Shown piece after piece: positions 46,240 to 56,567 of a DNA stretch of 64,000 nucleotides; within the stretch, counting starts at the first letter, position 1, and the number at the start of each line of letters is the position of its first letter. The stretch comes from Dichetophora obliterata (taxonomy: Eukaryota > Arthropoda > Insecta > Diptera > Sciomyzidae), in assembly GCA_963920525.1 (NCBI GenBank), contig OY986436.1, forward strand, positions 32,679,648 to 32,743,647. The letters are read 5' to 3'. The notes under the pieces were generated by a model. The model saw only the letters and a list, made by a program, of their open reading frames with translations. It ran no database searches and was not told the origin of the DNA. A program made the translations under genes and the position numbers.

Positions 46240-46600
46240 AGAATTCTTTGACATGAACCCAGTACAATGTACTGTTCTTGTTCTTCTGGTGTTACTAAAT
46301 CTTGTACAATTAACTGAGTGAATCTTACTTTGTAATTTCTAAAATGGTCTGGATAGAAGTTTTGAATGGTGCCCATAATATTCTCTGATGTACATAGTCC
46401 ATTTATTACAGAGGGGTTAAGTTATCGTTTAAGAATGTCTATTAAGTCTTGTTCTGAATATGTTTGTCTTTTAACTATGTGCCTGTGGTATGTGTCTTGT
46501 ATGAACTAAAATGAAGGGTATAAATTTCCTGGATCATGCCCATAATAGGTTCTGCATTGCATTTAGAGTTATTCTATAGAGATAAAGACTAGCTTAGTTG
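46240..46600 (-). pseudogene. pol: Pol linker (RNase H to integrase) fragment
   Basis: On the minus strand it reads QTYSEQDLIDILKR, then after a stop LNPSVINGLCTSENIMGTI, NFYPDHFRNYKVRFTQLIVQ and DLVTPEEQEQYIV. This matches the linker preceding the integrase zinc domain in gypsy-group elements as I remember it. Upstream of about 46600 the similarity is lost. Confidence 0.6.
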
Positions 46601-47515
46601 TTAGACAATTCGGTATTATTCCTTCCAACTAAATTTCTTTTCAATAGTGTTCAGTTTTAATGATTATAGTTTGCGTTTTGATTTAAGTTTAATTAGTCTA
46701 CAAACAATTAGGTTTAAAATTAATTATTTTAAATTGAATTTAATTTTAGATTAGTATATATAATAGTTTTATATTACGCTACGTTTCTTTTATTTAAGTT
46801 TAGTTAAAGTTTTAATATTAGGTTAGTTTTGGTTTAAATTTTGCTTAAATTTAACTTTAATTTTAAATTAAAAAATATTTTTTATTTGTCTTAATTAGAT
46901 TAGTGGTTGTTTTATTGCTATTTTCTTTTTATTTTCCTTATAATCGTATCATATAATTAAGTCTAAGATTATAAGAAGTTTGGTTCTTTTTTTCCGTTTA
47001 ATTTTGATAAGATTTTTTTTTTAGTCTTAGTTTGGTTTGATTTGAATACAGATTCAGTTAAGTTTGTGTTTGACTTTATTTTTGCTAGACTTAGTTTATT
47101 GAAATGTAATTTTAATCAAATGTATGTTATTTCAAGAAAATTTGAAATCTTTAGCGTATATTTATATTTTTTTTCGTTGTTGATTTTCTTCTTTATTTTA
47201 CTTTAATTTAAATGAGTTTTATTTTTGATTAGTTTTAGTTTTATTCGAATTTAGTTTCCGCTTATATTGTTTTAATTTAAGTTAGTGTTAATTCATATTA
47301 GTTTTATTTTAGCTTAGTTTTAATAAAAATGCGTTTTGTTTCCGTTTAATTTTAGTATTATTTTAGTTTTAGCCGATCTGAATTTTAAATTCAACTTAGA
47401 TTTGTTTTATATTAGTTTTAAGTCAATTTTGATTTAAGTTTGTATTAGTGTGAATTTAATTTGAAATCAATGTTGGGGTCTATTTTTATATGCAGAATTC
47501 TTGGACACTTGTCCA
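46601..47515. repeat. Degenerate TTTAGTTTTAATTTAAG tract
   Basis: About 900 bp of low-complexity sequence made almost only of TTTAGTTT, TTTAAGTTT and TTTTAATT variants, with very few C residues on this strand. It lies where gag-pol should be in the gypsy-group element. It looks like amplified simple sequence that replaced coding DNA. Confidence 0.7.
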
Positions 47516-47690
47516 ATCTATTCCAATTTCCGTATTTGTTTCTAAATTAATTAAATTTTCATATTTGTTTTTAAATTAATTCAATTTTTGTATTTGTTTC
47601 TAAATTAATTAAATTTTCATATTTGTTTTGAAATTAAATAAATTTTCGTATTTGTTTTCAAATTAATTAAATTTTCATATTTGTCTTATG
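47516..47690. repeat. Tandem ~34-36-bp repeat, about five copies
   Basis: Units of the form TTNNTATTTGTTTNTAAATT followed by AATTAAATT are repeated five times with few differences between neighbours. Part of the leader region of the gypsy-group element. Confidence 0.85.
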
Positions 47691-48029
47691 AACATTTTTA
47701 TTTTGTTCTACCGTATAATTTTCTTAGAAATATAATTTTTGTCACTTTTCTAATTGGTATGTTTTCTTCTTAATCTTTATAATACGTTCATATACATTGT
47801 GTGCAAATTAAATTTGTATTAGTTCAATTAAATTTTGCTTAAATTTATTTAATAGATATGACTTACAATACTATTACATTGGTGATAATTTTCCTGCTGC
47901 TCGGGTGAAGTTGTCCTTCCTTGGTTGGCTGTTCGCCATATCGAACGTCCTTTTCTCTATATACTCAAGGGTCTTTCAAGAGAATTTTAGGATTTCCTTT
48001 TTTTTCGAGTGTGTGGGTCGACGGGTGAA

Positions 48030-48230
48030 CTAGTGCACTTTGTTGTTTAATTTAGTGGCACTTTTTTGTTTAATTTAGTGGCACACTTAACTGTTCGTTT
48101 ATTTGCACTTTTTTACTAGTGGCACTTTTTTACTAGTGGCACTTTTTTATTTAGTAGCACTTTTTTAATTATTCATTAATTTATGTAGTGGCACTTTATT
48201 TTCATTTAGTGGCACCCTTAATTGTTCACT
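48030..48230 (-). repeat. AGTGCCACTA repeat cluster in the 5' leader
   Basis: TAGTGGCAC occurs at 48053, 48076, 48117, 48134, 48186 and 48207, with the variant TAGTAGCAC at 48153, usually followed by a T-run. On the element's strand this is A-rich DNA with spaced GTGCCACTA sites, less than 270 bp after the primer-binding site. Gypsy and Idefix carry insulator or enhancer sites in the same place. The motif here is not the Su(Hw) core TGCATA, so the bound factor, if any, would differ. Confidence 0.75.
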
Positions 48231-48286
48231 TATTTTTATCTGGTGTCCGTCAACCTCACACACTTATACAGCTCTGGATGATCACT

Positions 48287-48301
48287 ACTGCTCGGGCGCC
48301 A
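48287..48301 (-). other. Primer-binding site of the gypsy-group element
   Basis: Directly after the 5' LTR (minus strand, ...TTAACT) comes GGCGCCCGAGCAG. With the last T of the LTR this reads TGGCGCCCGA, the classic complement of the 3' end of a tRNA-Lys type primer. This confirms the LTR edge at 48301. Confidence 0.78.
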
Positions 48302-49610
48302 GTTAAGTTCTTTTTGTTGAGTTATTAAAAAAAAAAAATTTAATTTTAATCATTTACTTTATTCGGGATCTGTTTTTAGACTAACTTTAACAATTTTTAT
48401 AACTTAACTATATTCCCTAAAGCTGCGCTGTTATCATAAACTGCGCTGCTTTAGCTTGTTATTTTATTTCTTATTTTTAGTTCTGCTGACTAGGTTTCTC
48501 ACGATCGTTGCACTGGAGCGGATACGCGTGCATTCGTAGACTTACAGCCCTATTCTGGTTGTTAGCTTAACAAGAATTAGTTAAGGAGCTCTTGTTAAGC
48601 TGATTGTTATGTTATGTAAATGTTGGTATTCTTAAAAATCATTAACAACATAAAAGCTTAAAAAGCTTTTAAAGTTCACCATGCATGGTGAAAATCGATA
48701 TACCTATTGAAAGAAGAGATGCGTTATATTAACAGATGCTACGTGTGCAGCTTGTGACTTTGCAAGCGCTTGAAAAATTTGCCACGGCTTCTGAGATATT
48801 TCATTATCAACACTTAAAATAATAAAAAAATTCTTCCATTTTTCAGTTTAATGTATTTAAACTCAATATTATATTATAATTTGTATGTTTTTTTTTTTTA
48901 ATTATGTTCACACCCCCACTAGAATAGCAACCTTGACGTTGGTGTGGGGGCTTAGGTCGCTAGGATGCAGTGGGCTGGAATGACGGAAGCGCAAGCCTCT
49001 GACAGGGGTCCTAGGTCATACAGGTCGCTGCATCCTGGCGATGCACTAGTAGCTATTCACTCCTACCCTATATTCCCTTTTTCACTCCCCATACCCTCCC
49101 TATTCATCCCATATCTCACTTCTCCTATCCCACACCTAGTCCCTCTGATGGGCCGAATCAAGGTGTTATGCGACCCGTGCCGAGGATTTGCTAGGCTGGA
49201 GGCCCATTAAAAATAGTCCAGTCCCTAACGGAGCGTACCGGATACCAGGCACCCTCCGGTACTATCCAGCCTTACCCGCGCACAGGGACCTCTGTGGGGG
49301 TGGACCTTTCTTGTCCCACACTCGTGGGAATTATATGGAAGAAGAAATTAAAAACAAACAAAAGGCACCAGCGGCTGCCGGTGGACACAGTGAGGAGCAA
49401 TCCTCACTGCGTGCCGCCAGCAGTCACACCTCCCCTATGGTTGGAGCAGGCCATAGCGGTTGCCAGCGTTGCCATATGGTCCGATATATCGGATATGTTA
49501 CGATTTTAATACTTGAATCCGACGTTCCGATATTTGCCCAAAATTCTTCAAAATGTTACGATTTCAGAAAAAGTAGATCCGACGTCCGATTTTGCATATA
49601 TTCTTATATA

Positions 49611-50747
49611 AAGGGTGTTTTTTATAGAGTGATACAAGTTTAAATTATAATAAAACATAGTTATACATTTTTAATATCAATGAAACGATCTTTATTGGAT
49701 AGAAAATTTTATGAAAATAATGTCTAAATATGATTTCCGCCATGTGGCCGCCACGGCGGCGCGTTCAAGCCGCAATCTGGAACACCAATTTTTACAAACT
49801 ATTCGCAGCATTTGCGGCCGTATCTCGCCGATTCAATTGTTTGTGGTTTATCGACGTAGACAAGTGACACTACATAACCCCAAAGAAAATAATCCAATGG
49901 GGTTAAATCACATGATCTTGGGGGCCAATTAATTAGGCCATTTCGTGAAATTATTTTTTCGTCAAAAGTTTCCTTAAGTAAATCAATTGTAGCGCCTGCT
50001 GTGTGGCATGTGGCTCCTTCCTGTTGGAACCACATATCAGCAAGATTAATGCCAGCCAATTGAGGTATGAAAAAACTTCGAATCATTTTTCTATACCGTT
50101 CACCATTGACCAATGACTCCGCCAGCCCATAAAGCGCACCAAACAGTAATTTTCTGTGGATGTAATGGTGTTTCGACAAAAGCTTGTGGATTCTTCTCAC
50201 TCCAAATTCCATGGAAATTCTAAATTTATATCAATTTGTGCTTCAGCCCATTCGCCGAATTGGCGGCGCATACGATGGTCGTTTGGCTTTAATTCCTGCA
50301 CAAGTTGAATCTTGAAAGGTTTTAAGCCAAGATCTTTTCGTAAAATCTTCCATAAAGTGGAAGGACACAACCCCAGTTGCTGAGAACGGCAACGAATTGA
50401 TTGATTAGGATCATCTTCAATGCTTTCCTGTATAGCGGCTACAAATTCTTCAGTGCGCACTGTTCGGCGTCTCACGGGATGCACATTATCAGTAACAGTA
50501 AATGTTTTCCGAAAACGAAACGTTCTTCGAATTAGCAGCTCTGAAGGACGATTATGTACGCCATAAAATGGACGACGTGCACGATAAGTTTAACGAACAG
50601 AACCATTATTTTGATTAAAAATTTCCACAATTTTTACGCGTTGCTCTGGTGTAAGTTGATTTATTATAAAATGTCAAAGCAAATTAAACAAAAAGCAACT
50701 ATCAGCTGTTAAATGGGTGGTCAAATAAAACAGTAAAAAACATCCTT
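49611..50747 (-). mobile_element. mariner-type element, 1137 bp, TA target
   Basis: TA lies at 49609-49610 and 50748-50749. The left end AAGGGTGTTTTTTATAGAG and the right end, on the minus strand, AAGGATGTTTTTTACTG match over ~14 bp with one change. It carries a broken transposase on the minus strand. It is the innermost member of the nest. Confidence 0.85.
49799..50484 (-). pseudogene. mariner-type transposase, internal deletion and frameshift
   Basis: The N-terminal frame (50484-50197) has a helix-turn-helix region (SRSQQLGL-like CRSQQLGLCPSTLWKIL). It then breaks at ~50215, where the segment with the first catalytic Asp should be. The C-terminal frame (50212-49799) has MWFQQEGATCHTA, with Glu in place of the usual second catalytic Asp, and WPPRSCDLTPLDYFLWGY with the third Asp; 36 residues separate the two. 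The two frames are out of register and about 100 residues are missing. Upstream near 50490-50640 further N-terminal sequence is damaged. It differs from the mariner at 42246, having other ends. Confidence 0.85.
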
Positions 50748-50844
50748 TACATATATATATATATGAAAAGAACAAAATTAGTATAATAAAATTCATGACA
50801 ACTTTAAAATTAAAAGATGCGATGGTACTTCTGCATTTCCAGCA

Positions 50845-51078
50845 ATGGGAAAATTTATTTTTGAATTCGTGAGCTTACCGAATTCCTCAGCTAACGTTGA
50901 GCGAACTTTTAGTCAAATAAATACCAATAAAACTAAAGTTCGCAATAGATTAGAGTTTGACACGATGGAAGGAACTCTGCATACAAAAGATTATGTGCAT
51001 ATGAAATCTTTTAACTGTTTTAGTCTTGAAATTGATAAAGAATTGATAAACAAATTTAATAAAGCAATGTATATATGA
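50845..51078 (+). pseudogene. hAT transposase C-terminal dimerisation domain
   Basis: Contains VSLPNSSANVERTFSQIN, NKTKVRNRL, MEGTLHTKDYVH in the order typical of the hAT C-terminal dimerisation region (LP-x-S-S-A-x-V-E-R-x-F-S). 77 residues end in a stop at 51078. The N-terminal finger and the DDE core are missing, replaced by deletion and the mariner. It cannot mobilise the element alone. Confidence 0.88.
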
Positions 51079-52868
51079 CTTCGAAAAAATTATATTTTTT
51101 TATACATATTTTTTTTTCACTAACATTTAATTTTTTTGTAGTTTTTGGTGGCTTAAAACAACAACATTTTTTCGTTAATTTACTTGTAGCAAAAACTTTA
51201 CATTTATAGAGTTAAAATTGAAAAATTATGTATTATAGCTCTATGTATTTCATTTTTACCGATTTAAGAGATCTACATTAAACCAAACTGTGTTGCAAAT
51301 GTATTTAATTTGATTTTTACTCTTCGTTTGTGGTTCAAAAATATTTTCAAAATGTAATTTACTATATTTATAATGATTATTGAATTGACTTTTGAAAAAA
51401 ATGTGCTTTATTTAAATAAATAAACCTTAAATATTCGTCATACGTCTAATAAAATGCAATATTTTATTTGTCTTCTTTGCTGTAAAATGCGACTGAGAAT
51501 TTCTTAGTTCTTGTTTTCAGTGTTTCACAAATACGACGAGAAATCCGACGAGCATAGTGCAAAAGTTACGCTGTAAAATTATTTTTCATGGCAACATGGC
51601 GGTTGCAAAGCTACTGCCGAAAATGTCACCGAGGCGGGAGCAGGCCTGGGTATAAAGATAACTACTGCCAAAAAATCCACACTACTGCGCAGGGGTGCCA
51701 TAGTCGATGCAGACTCGGACCACGATAGCGCCAACTCAGTTGAGGACAGGCTTCTCCTCTCTGCGGATAATTCAGCGGGTTCCAGCTCCTCTCGCAAGGA
51801 AGGGTCCAAGACCAAGTCAAAGGAGGGGTTGAAGGCCAAGGCCAACTACAAAGCGGCCCTTAAAATCTGCAGCCGGCTGTCAGGTAAGATTGATCTCTCT
51901 TCCAAAGAGAAGGAGTCGCTCGCCTGGGCTAAGCTAAAGGTGGAAGAGGGTCGCATACACTTCGCGAGAAGATCAAGCTTTGCACCTACGACTTCGCAGT
52001 TCGCGAACAAAGTAGAAGAGCAGGCTGCTCAAAAACGCCAAAGATCGGTGGAAAGTGCGAAAGTCGGAGCTCCAGCAAGCAAACGACAGAAGCAGAAACC
52101 GACCACAAACACAATCCCGCAGCCTAAACAGGAGGTAAGAACCAAGGCCAGTGACGTGACTAAACGACACCTGATCGTAGCACTGATCGACCGGAGTGAT
52201 CCCCAAGGCAAAATGACCCTTGAGAGATGGAAATCCGTAGAGATGAAGCTTCTCGAGGTGATGTTCGTGAGGTTGGAAGCCCAACCTGACGCTCCCATGC
52301 CCACATTCGATGGAGCAGGCTGGCTCAATGGGGTTAAGATCCTAAAGTGCAACGACGATCCAAGTCTGCACTGGGTGAAAGCAGTAACCCCGACACTCCA
52401 AGGCCTATGGGAGGGTGCCCAACTGGAAGTAGTGGACAGGACTAGTATCCCGTCCCTGCCAAAAGCCAAGGTACTCTTCCCAAGAGTAGTGCCGCAGGAG
52501 TTCGCACTGAAGCTTCTACAGAAGCAAAATCTGGACGTACCAACAGCTGATTGGAGGGTGTTGAAGGTTGCTGATACACTACCTGATAGTAGCGGTGGGC
52601 AGCACTACATCCTCCAAATCAACAAGGAGGCAGAGGATATCCTCTACGCGCGCTACGGGAAGATCGCGTGGGGCGTTTGTAGTGTTTATCTGCGCCTCAA
52701 AAAGCGCCACCCCAAGGACAACAACAGCAACACACTAGAGTCCGGAGAGGTGGAAAAAGACCTCGGCCTAGAAGCCGTGACCGACGCTGTCCAAGGACTC
52801 AGTCTGGAAGATGCGGGTGACGGAGGCACACTCACAAAAGTTGACCCCGTAAAGAAACCTTCAGCCTA

Positions 52869-55800
52869 ATGGAGTTGAAGGTCCTTCAAATAAACCTGCA
52901 TAAATGCAAAATCGCCAGCGCAGAACTCCTTCTCGTATTGGAGGAAGGAGGCTACGCTGTGGCTTTAGTACAGGAGCCGTGGATTGCCTCGAGCAACGCG
53001 GTATATGGCCTAAAGTCACAAAACTTCAATACGTTTTTCGCAACAACAGTAAGTTGAACAAGAACAGCCATCCTTATAAGGAAAGGCATCCATACTTATC
53101 TAATGTCTCATTACAGCACTGACGATCTCACCGTTGTGGCGCTAGAGGTTGACGCGGACGAGCCGATCCTGATCGCCTCATGCTACATGGCGCATGACGT
53201 CGACGCACCACCAGACGAGCTACAAAGATTGGTAGCAGTCGCCGGCGGGAAGAACCAAGCAGTTGTCATCGGAGCAGATGCCAATGCACACCACCCAGTA
53301 TGGGGCAGCCCAGACATCAACGATCGAGGTGAGTCCCTACTTAACTTTATTCTACAATAAAAACTTAGCGTAGCTAACATCGGCGAGGAACCCACGTATG
53401 TAGGCCCCACCTCGTCGAATGTGTTAGACCTAACAATATCCTCCGAAAACAACACTCTAGTCACAAATTGGAGGATGCTAGCACAGCCCTCCTTCTCGGA
53501 CCACAATTATATTAGCTTTAGTATAAGCTTTAACTACACTCCAGCTCAAAATCTTTAGAAGCCCCAGAAACACTAACTGGAACCGCTTCAGAAGCATCAT
53601 TGAGACCAAATTACCAGCTACTAAACAAATTAATACGGAAGAGGGCATTGAAAGGTCTGTGAAGATTCTCTCGGCCCATCTTCTCAAGGCCTATCATGCC
53701 TCATGTAAGCCCACGCGAACAAAGCGTAAGATCAGACCACCATGGTGGAGTCCGAATCTTACAGAGCAAAGACGCGATCTAAAAGATTTCTTTAAACTAG
53801 CTAAAATAGCTGACCAAGAGGAAATTTTGGGGGGAATACAAATGTAGGCTCAAACTTTTTAAAACAAACGTACGCAGAGCAAAAAGACACTCGTGGAAGA
53901 ACTTCTGCTCAAACATAGAAAAATCTGCGGACACAGCAAGGCTCAGGAAGCTACTCTCAAAGCAGCCCTCCATTCAGAGCCAGCTACGCAAAGACAATGG
54001 CCAGTGGACGGAGAGCAGTCAGGAATCCCTCGAGGTGCTTTTAAAGGCGCATTTTCCTGGCTGTACCGAAGCTCCTAGCACTGCTACAATACGAGGGCAC
54101 AGGAGAACCCCGCTATAGGTTCCACACGACTTAATAACGTCGGACGGAATCGTATGGGCTATAAACTCGTTCTCGGGACAAAAATCTCCGGGACCAGACG
54201 GTATAATTCCTGCCATGTTGCAAACGGCTGAATCGCGAGTCGTCCCATGGCTGAAGAATATATTCAACGGATGCATCATGCTAAACTATGTACCTGTGGC
54301 TTGGAGGACAGCGAGGGTTGTATTCTTACCGAAGGCAAGTAAGAGCAGCCATCCATGTCCGAGAGACTACAGGCCAATAAGTCTGACCTCCTTTGTACTC
54401 AAAACGCTCGAGAAACTGATTGACTTGCACCTAAGAAACAATTCAATCCAGTTATCAACCAACCAGCACGCATACACGAAAGGGAAATCGGTTGAAACGG
54501 CACTACATTCCCTAGTAGCAACCATAGAAAAAGCCCTCCACCACAAGGAATACGCACTCGGGGCGTTTCTATATATCTCAGGTGCATTCAACAATGTATC
54601 AACCATCGCAATCCTTAGTGGATTACGTGCAATAGAGGCACCACCGGCAATAAACCTTTGGTTAGACAAGTTGCTAAGCTGCAGAAAGGTGCGGGCTGAG
54701 TGTGGCACTAAATCCATGGTAAGGGAAGCTCACAGTGGGACACCCCAGGGAGGGGTCCTCTCGCCACTACTATGGAATCTTGTAGTAAATGAACTACTCG
54801 AAAAGTTCGCAGGTAGAGCCCCGAGGATAACTGCCTATGCAGACGACATAAGCATTATTATAGTAGGGAAATGTCTATCAACAGTAAGCTCCATAATGGA
54901 GAGCACACTCAAAGATGGTCATATTCAGTCGGTCTTAGTATTAACGCAGAGAAAACGGATCTGGTTCTGTTCACGAAAAGGTACAAGATACCACAGTGGA
55001 TACCACAGTGGATACCACAGTGGATACCACCGAAATTGAACGATATACATACGTCTCATATCGAAAACTCACACAAAATATCTAGGAGTCGTCCTGGACA
55101 GCAAGCTGTCATGGAAAACCAACGTGGAAGAAAGGGTGAAGAAATCCACCATTGCACTATACACATCCAAAAAGATGCTAGGCAGTACTTGGGGTCTCTC
55201 ACCCTTTCTGATGCACTGGATCTATGTAACGGTAGTGCATCCTATTCTACTCTATGGGATTATTGTGTGGTGGCCGGCTGTGAACAAATCAACATTCCTC
55301 AGGCACTTGGAGAAAACTCAGCGGCAGGCAGCGCTATGCATCACGGGGGCACTGAAGTCAACTCCAACTAAAGCGCTTGAAACCATTCTAAGTATGGACC
55401 CCCTGGACATACATGCAAAACTAATAGCCGGAAAAACGGCACAACGCTTTACGGCAGCAGGCAACATGCACATTCAAAATTTTGGACATTGTACAATCGG
55501 AAAGGATCTACCTAGAAGCACGGACTACATCGTGCCTCGCACGATAGTCAATTCCAAAGTACGAACTCTTCTGGGACCAAAGGACTGGTGCAAAGGTGTA
55601 GAACAAGCACAGCAGGTGGTTAACATATTTACCGACGGCTCCAAAATGCCTACGGGGGTAGTTGCGGCGGTGTATTGCGCAGAGCCTAATATAAGGCAGC
55701 CATATAAACTGCCGAACCACTGCAGTATCTTCCAGGCGGAAGTATTTGCCATAAGGAAGGCTGCTGAGATAGCCCTCAGCATGAACACACAACACTCTAA

Positions 55801-56459
55801 CATCAACATTTTCGTTGACAGTCAAGCGGCGATCAAATCCATGCGCTCCGCTAGCATCAAGTCCAAAAGTGTCTTGGCTGGCAGAGATGCACTAGATGCA
55901 CTATGCGCTTCGAAAAGAGTGCGCATCTACTGGGTCCCTAGCCACCAGGGCATTGAGGGAAACGAGATGGCAGATGGTTTAGCAAAGGAAGGCGCCGGGC
56001 TGGAATCAGAACTCGAAGAACATGTACTTACTCCGCTACAAGAGTTGTACAGGAACCTCGAAAGAAGAGCCACAATAGCAGTGAATCGTAGATGGAGAGA
56101 TACGACATCGTGCAAAATCTCGAAAATCATGTGCAATGCACAATGCGAAAAACGAACTCTGTTCATCTTGTCACGCCCGCGCAAAGATTGCAGGACACTA
56201 GTGGGCATGCTCACTGGTCACTGCATGACGGCAGCCCATGCGAGGAAGCTTGGCATCACCACGGATGACAACTGCAGGAAGTGCAAGGAACCGGGCACAG
56301 TGGAGACCCTGGAGCACCTACTATGCACATGCCCTACTTAGATCGAGACTAAAATACCTAGGCTCATCGACATTCCCGTCGCTTAAAGATGCAGCCAGGG
56401 TGTCTTTAGAATCCCTTCTAAGGTTTGCGAACTCAACGCAAATCTTTAAAGACTTTTAA
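52869..56459 (+). pseudogene. LINE ORF2: endonuclease, reverse transcriptase, RNase H
   Basis: The ATG overlaps the ORF1 stop. Endonuclease motifs: LQINLHKCK, ALVQEPW, GADANAHHPVWG and SDHNYI near 52875-53520, interrupted by stops at 53055 and 53358. Reverse transcriptase: RPISLTSFVLKTLEKLID near 54370, GTPQGGVLSPLLWN near 54740 and AYADDISIII near 54836. Motif A reads GAFLYISGAFNN at about 54560-54595, where the catalytic Asp is expected in place of Tyr. RNase H is open in the frame 55124-56341: Asp171 (FTDGSK), Glu206 (QAEVFAI), Asp232 (VDSQAAI), Asp284 (EMADGLAK). The C-terminus has CRKCKEPGTVETLEHLLCTC, then frameshifts near 56330 before the last stop at 56459. More shifts lie near 53600, 54930 and 55100. 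It is not functional. Confidence 0.87.
54989..55030 (+). repeat. ATACCACAGTGG microrepeat in ORF2
   Basis: ATACCACAGTGG is repeated three times, with a fourth partial unit ATACCACCG, inside the ORF2 pseudogene between the reverse transcriptase and RNase H. It is a 12-bp in-frame expansion, probably slippage. Confidence 0.9.
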
Positions 56460-56567
56460 AACAAACACAAAGGTTCCTTTTGTTCGCTACCGGTACCACT
56501 AAGGACCTGAATTGGTCTATGTGAGCCTTCACGAAGGCATCCGGTTTAACCTAACCTTACCTAACCT
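56460..56567 (+). repeat. LINE 3' UTR ending in TAACC repeats
   Basis: A short 3' UTR ends GGTTTAACCTAACCTTACCT followed by AACCT, a TAACCT/TTACCT run rather than poly-A. Simple tails of this kind arise in target-primed reverse transcription. The run resembles the complement of the insect telomere unit TTAGG (CCTAA) but is too short to call telomeric. Confidence 0.8.

Larger units (their letters stand above)
49464..51598 (+). mobile_element. hAT element in LINE ORF1, TSD GCGGTTGC
   Basis: GCGGTTGC lies at 49456-49463 and 51599-51606. The left end CAGCGTTGCCATATGG and the right end, on the minus strand, CATGTTGCCATGAAAA share GTTGCCAT. Subterminal repeats of TCCGATATATCGG and ATCCGACGT-type motifs lie at 49480-49595 and 51535-51560. 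It keeps the C-terminal end of a hAT transposase (50845-51078); the rest is deleted, and a mariner has inserted near its left end. Confidence 0.88.
49335..52869 (+). pseudogene. LINE ORF1 (gag-like), interrupted by a hAT element
   Basis: The ATG at 49335 opens 43 codons ending ...GAGHSGC at 49463. The frame resumes at 51607 (KATAENVTEAGAG) directly after the second TSD copy and runs to a TAA at 52867-52869, giving 463 residues with no stop. The middle is rich in Lys, Ser and Asp (AKANYKAALKICSRL, then basic KRQKQKPTT). The C-terminal half (KRHLIVALIDRSDP ... EGAQLEVVDRTSIPSLPKA ... WRVLKVADTLP) matches the DUF4780-type domain of insect LINE ORF1 proteins. The stop overlaps the ORF2 start (TAATG). 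It would bind the LINE RNA. Only the hAT insertion breaks it. Confidence 0.85.
48913..56567 (+). mobile_element. Full-length LOA-type LINE with 12-bp TSD
   Basis: ATTATGTTCACA lies at 48901-48912 and 56568-56579. The element starts CCCCCACTAGAATAGC and ends in TTAACCTAACCTTACC-type repeats with no poly-A. It has a ~420-bp 5' UTR, ORF1 (49335-52869, interrupted by a hAT element) and ORF2 (52869-56459: endonuclease, reverse transcriptase, RNase H, C-terminal zinc region). RNase H plus an R1/LOA-like endonuclease (VLQINLHKCK, QEPW) suggests the LOA clade; I did not test this. ORF2 is dead. Confidence 0.88.

Noticed and set aside
51579..52469. Minus-strand frames opposite the LINE ORF1
   Set aside because: Shadows of the ORF1 coding sequence; no independent motif.
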